Assembly (NCBI RefSeq): GCF_900176035.1
Contig: NZ_FWWT01000020.1
Location: forward strand, 1 to 64,000
Reading direction: 5' to 3'
Source of the DNA: Desulfonispora thiosulfatigenes DSM 11270
Lineage (GTDB): Bacteria; Bacillota; Peptococcia; Peptococcales; Desulfonisporaceae
DNA: 64,000 nucleotides
Made by a program: the position numbers and the translations under genes. This document shows positions 63,437-64,000 of this stretch, piece by piece. The notes beneath the pieces were generated by a model, which worked only from the letters and a program-made list of their open reading frames with translations, was not told the DNA's origin and ran no database searches. Within the stretch, counting starts at the first letter, position 1. Every line of letters starts with the position of its first letter.

Positions 63437-64000
63437 ATGGATTTAAATGAAAGAGCACTAAAGCTTCATGAAAAGCACGTAGGAAAAATTAAAATTGAAA
63501 GCAAAGTAGAAGTTAGAAATAATGATGATTTGAGTTTAGCTTATTCTCCAGGAGTAGCCGAGCCGTGCAAGGTAATTGCTGAAAATCCTGAGAAAGTTTA
63601 TGATTATACCTCAAAAGGAAATTTAGTAGCAGTAGTATCTGATGGTAGTGCTGTTTTAGGACTTGGAGATATTGGTCCTTTAGGAGCTATGCCAGTAATG
63701 GAGGGAAAAGGGGTATTATTCAAAGCTTTTGCTGGAGTAGATGCATTCCCACTTTGTTTAGATACTAATGATAAAGATAAAATTATTGAAACAGTTAAAT
63801 TATTACAACCTACATTTGGTGGTATAAATTTAGAAGATATAAGTGCACCTAGATGCTTTGAAATAGAAGAAGAACTAAAAAAGATTACTAATATTCCAAT
63901 TTTCCATGATGATCAACATGGAACAGCTATTGTAACTTCAGCTGGTCTTATTAACTCCTTGAAAATTGTCAACAAAAAAATGGAAGATATAAAGGTTGTT
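63437..64000 (+). CDS. Malic enzyme (oxaloacetate-decarboxylating), 3'-truncated by window end
   Basis: First 188 residues of a cytoplasmic NAD(P)-dependent malic enzyme that converts malate to pyruvate and CO2. Visible motifs: [53 protein letters not shown], the catalytic and metal acids in [13 protein letters not shown] and [11 protein letters not shown]. The length to date and order fit the short bacterial type. ATG with GAGGGGGC upstream. The cofactor-binding domain lies beyond the window. Confidence 0.95.
   Translation, partial: MDLNERALKLHEKHVGKIKIESKVEVRNNDDLSLAYSPGVAEPCKVIAENPEKVYDYTSKGNLVAVVSDGSAVLGLGDIGPLGAMPVMEGKGVLFKAFAGVDAFPLCLDTNDKDKIIETVKLLQPTFGGINLEDISAPRCFEIEEELKKITNIPIFHDDQHGTAIVTSAGLINSLKIVNKKMEDIKVV

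Noticed and set aside
1-64000. CRISPR arrays, prophage and rRNA or tRNA genes
   Set aside because: I looked for regular spaced repeats, phage structural genes and tRNA T-arm patterns and recognised none. A tRNAscan or Infernal run would be decisive.

Overview
The window is 64 kb of an AT-rich (roughly one third G+C) chromosome of an anaerobic, low-GC Gram-positive bacterium, most likely a member of the Clostridia. This rests on the T-box leaders, strong AGGAGG ribosome sites with many TTG/GTG starts, the order valS-folC-rex-maf-radC-mreBCD-mrdA-minCDE-rodA, an [FeFe] hydrogenase, a Rex repressor and a siroheme-dependent (Ahb) haem route. I cannot name the species. No rRNA, tRNA or CRISPR array was recognised, and the only mobile element is the end of an IS3-type insertion sequence at the left edge.

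Layout. 1-0.5 kb: 3' part of an IS3 transposase. 0.5-4.1 kb: promoter, T-box leader and ileS. 4.2-18.2 kb: single genes and small units: an EFR1 flavodoxin/ferredoxin protein, an ABC exporter, a YgjP-like metallopeptidase, a UPF0316 membrane protein, a Fic-fold protein with a broken active site, a bacteriohemerythrin, an M14 peptidoglycan peptidase, an M18 aminopeptidase, a tandem HD/HD-GYP protein, a stand-alone zinc-type S14 gene, a YcxB-like protein, and a convergent transporter/M20 peptidase pair. 18.5-22.1 kb: a three-gene unit for a Tat-exported [FeFe] hydrogenase with HybA-like and HybB/NrfD-like partners. 22.1-24.9 kb: an SsuABC/NitT-type ABC importer on the minus strand. 25.0-40.5 kb: a small membrane protein, valS behind what looks like a truncated T-box, folC, a SPOR-domain protein, rex, maf, radC, the rod-shape genes, the min genes and rodA. 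40.5-49.2 kb: a phosphate regulon (phoP, an Na/Pi symporter, phoR, pstSCAB, phoU). 49.3-55.5 kb: a FeoA-like small protein, a HEAT-like protein, an H-NOX chemoreceptor, a methylmalonate-semialdehyde-type dehydrogenase and a PucR regulator. 55.6-57.7 kb: ahbC-ahbA-ahbB for haem synthesis from sirohaem. 57.8-64 kb: a TPR protein, a DUF218 protein, a retropepsin-like protease, an LUD protein, clpB and the start of a malic enzyme.

How they fit together. The organism appears able to oxidise or evolve H2 at the outer face of the membrane, sense NADH/NAD+ through Rex, and sense or bind O2 through the H-NOX chemoreceptor and the hemerythrin, with haem for the sensor possibly made by the Ahb route encoded 3.5 kb away. 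Phosphate uptake is doubled (Pst plus an Na+-coupled carrier), with a likely PhoP box at pstS and an internal terminator between pstS and pstC.

Most worth a second look: the valS leader, which keeps a T-box promoter, 5' consensus, antiterminator and terminator but has no room for the codon-reading Stem I; the Fic-fold protein whose catalytic His is Ser; the H-NOX chemoreceptor that keeps the O2-binding Trp/Asn/Tyr trio; and the Tat-lipoprotein hydrogenase complex. None of these is proven to be a new system; each entry states what would test it.
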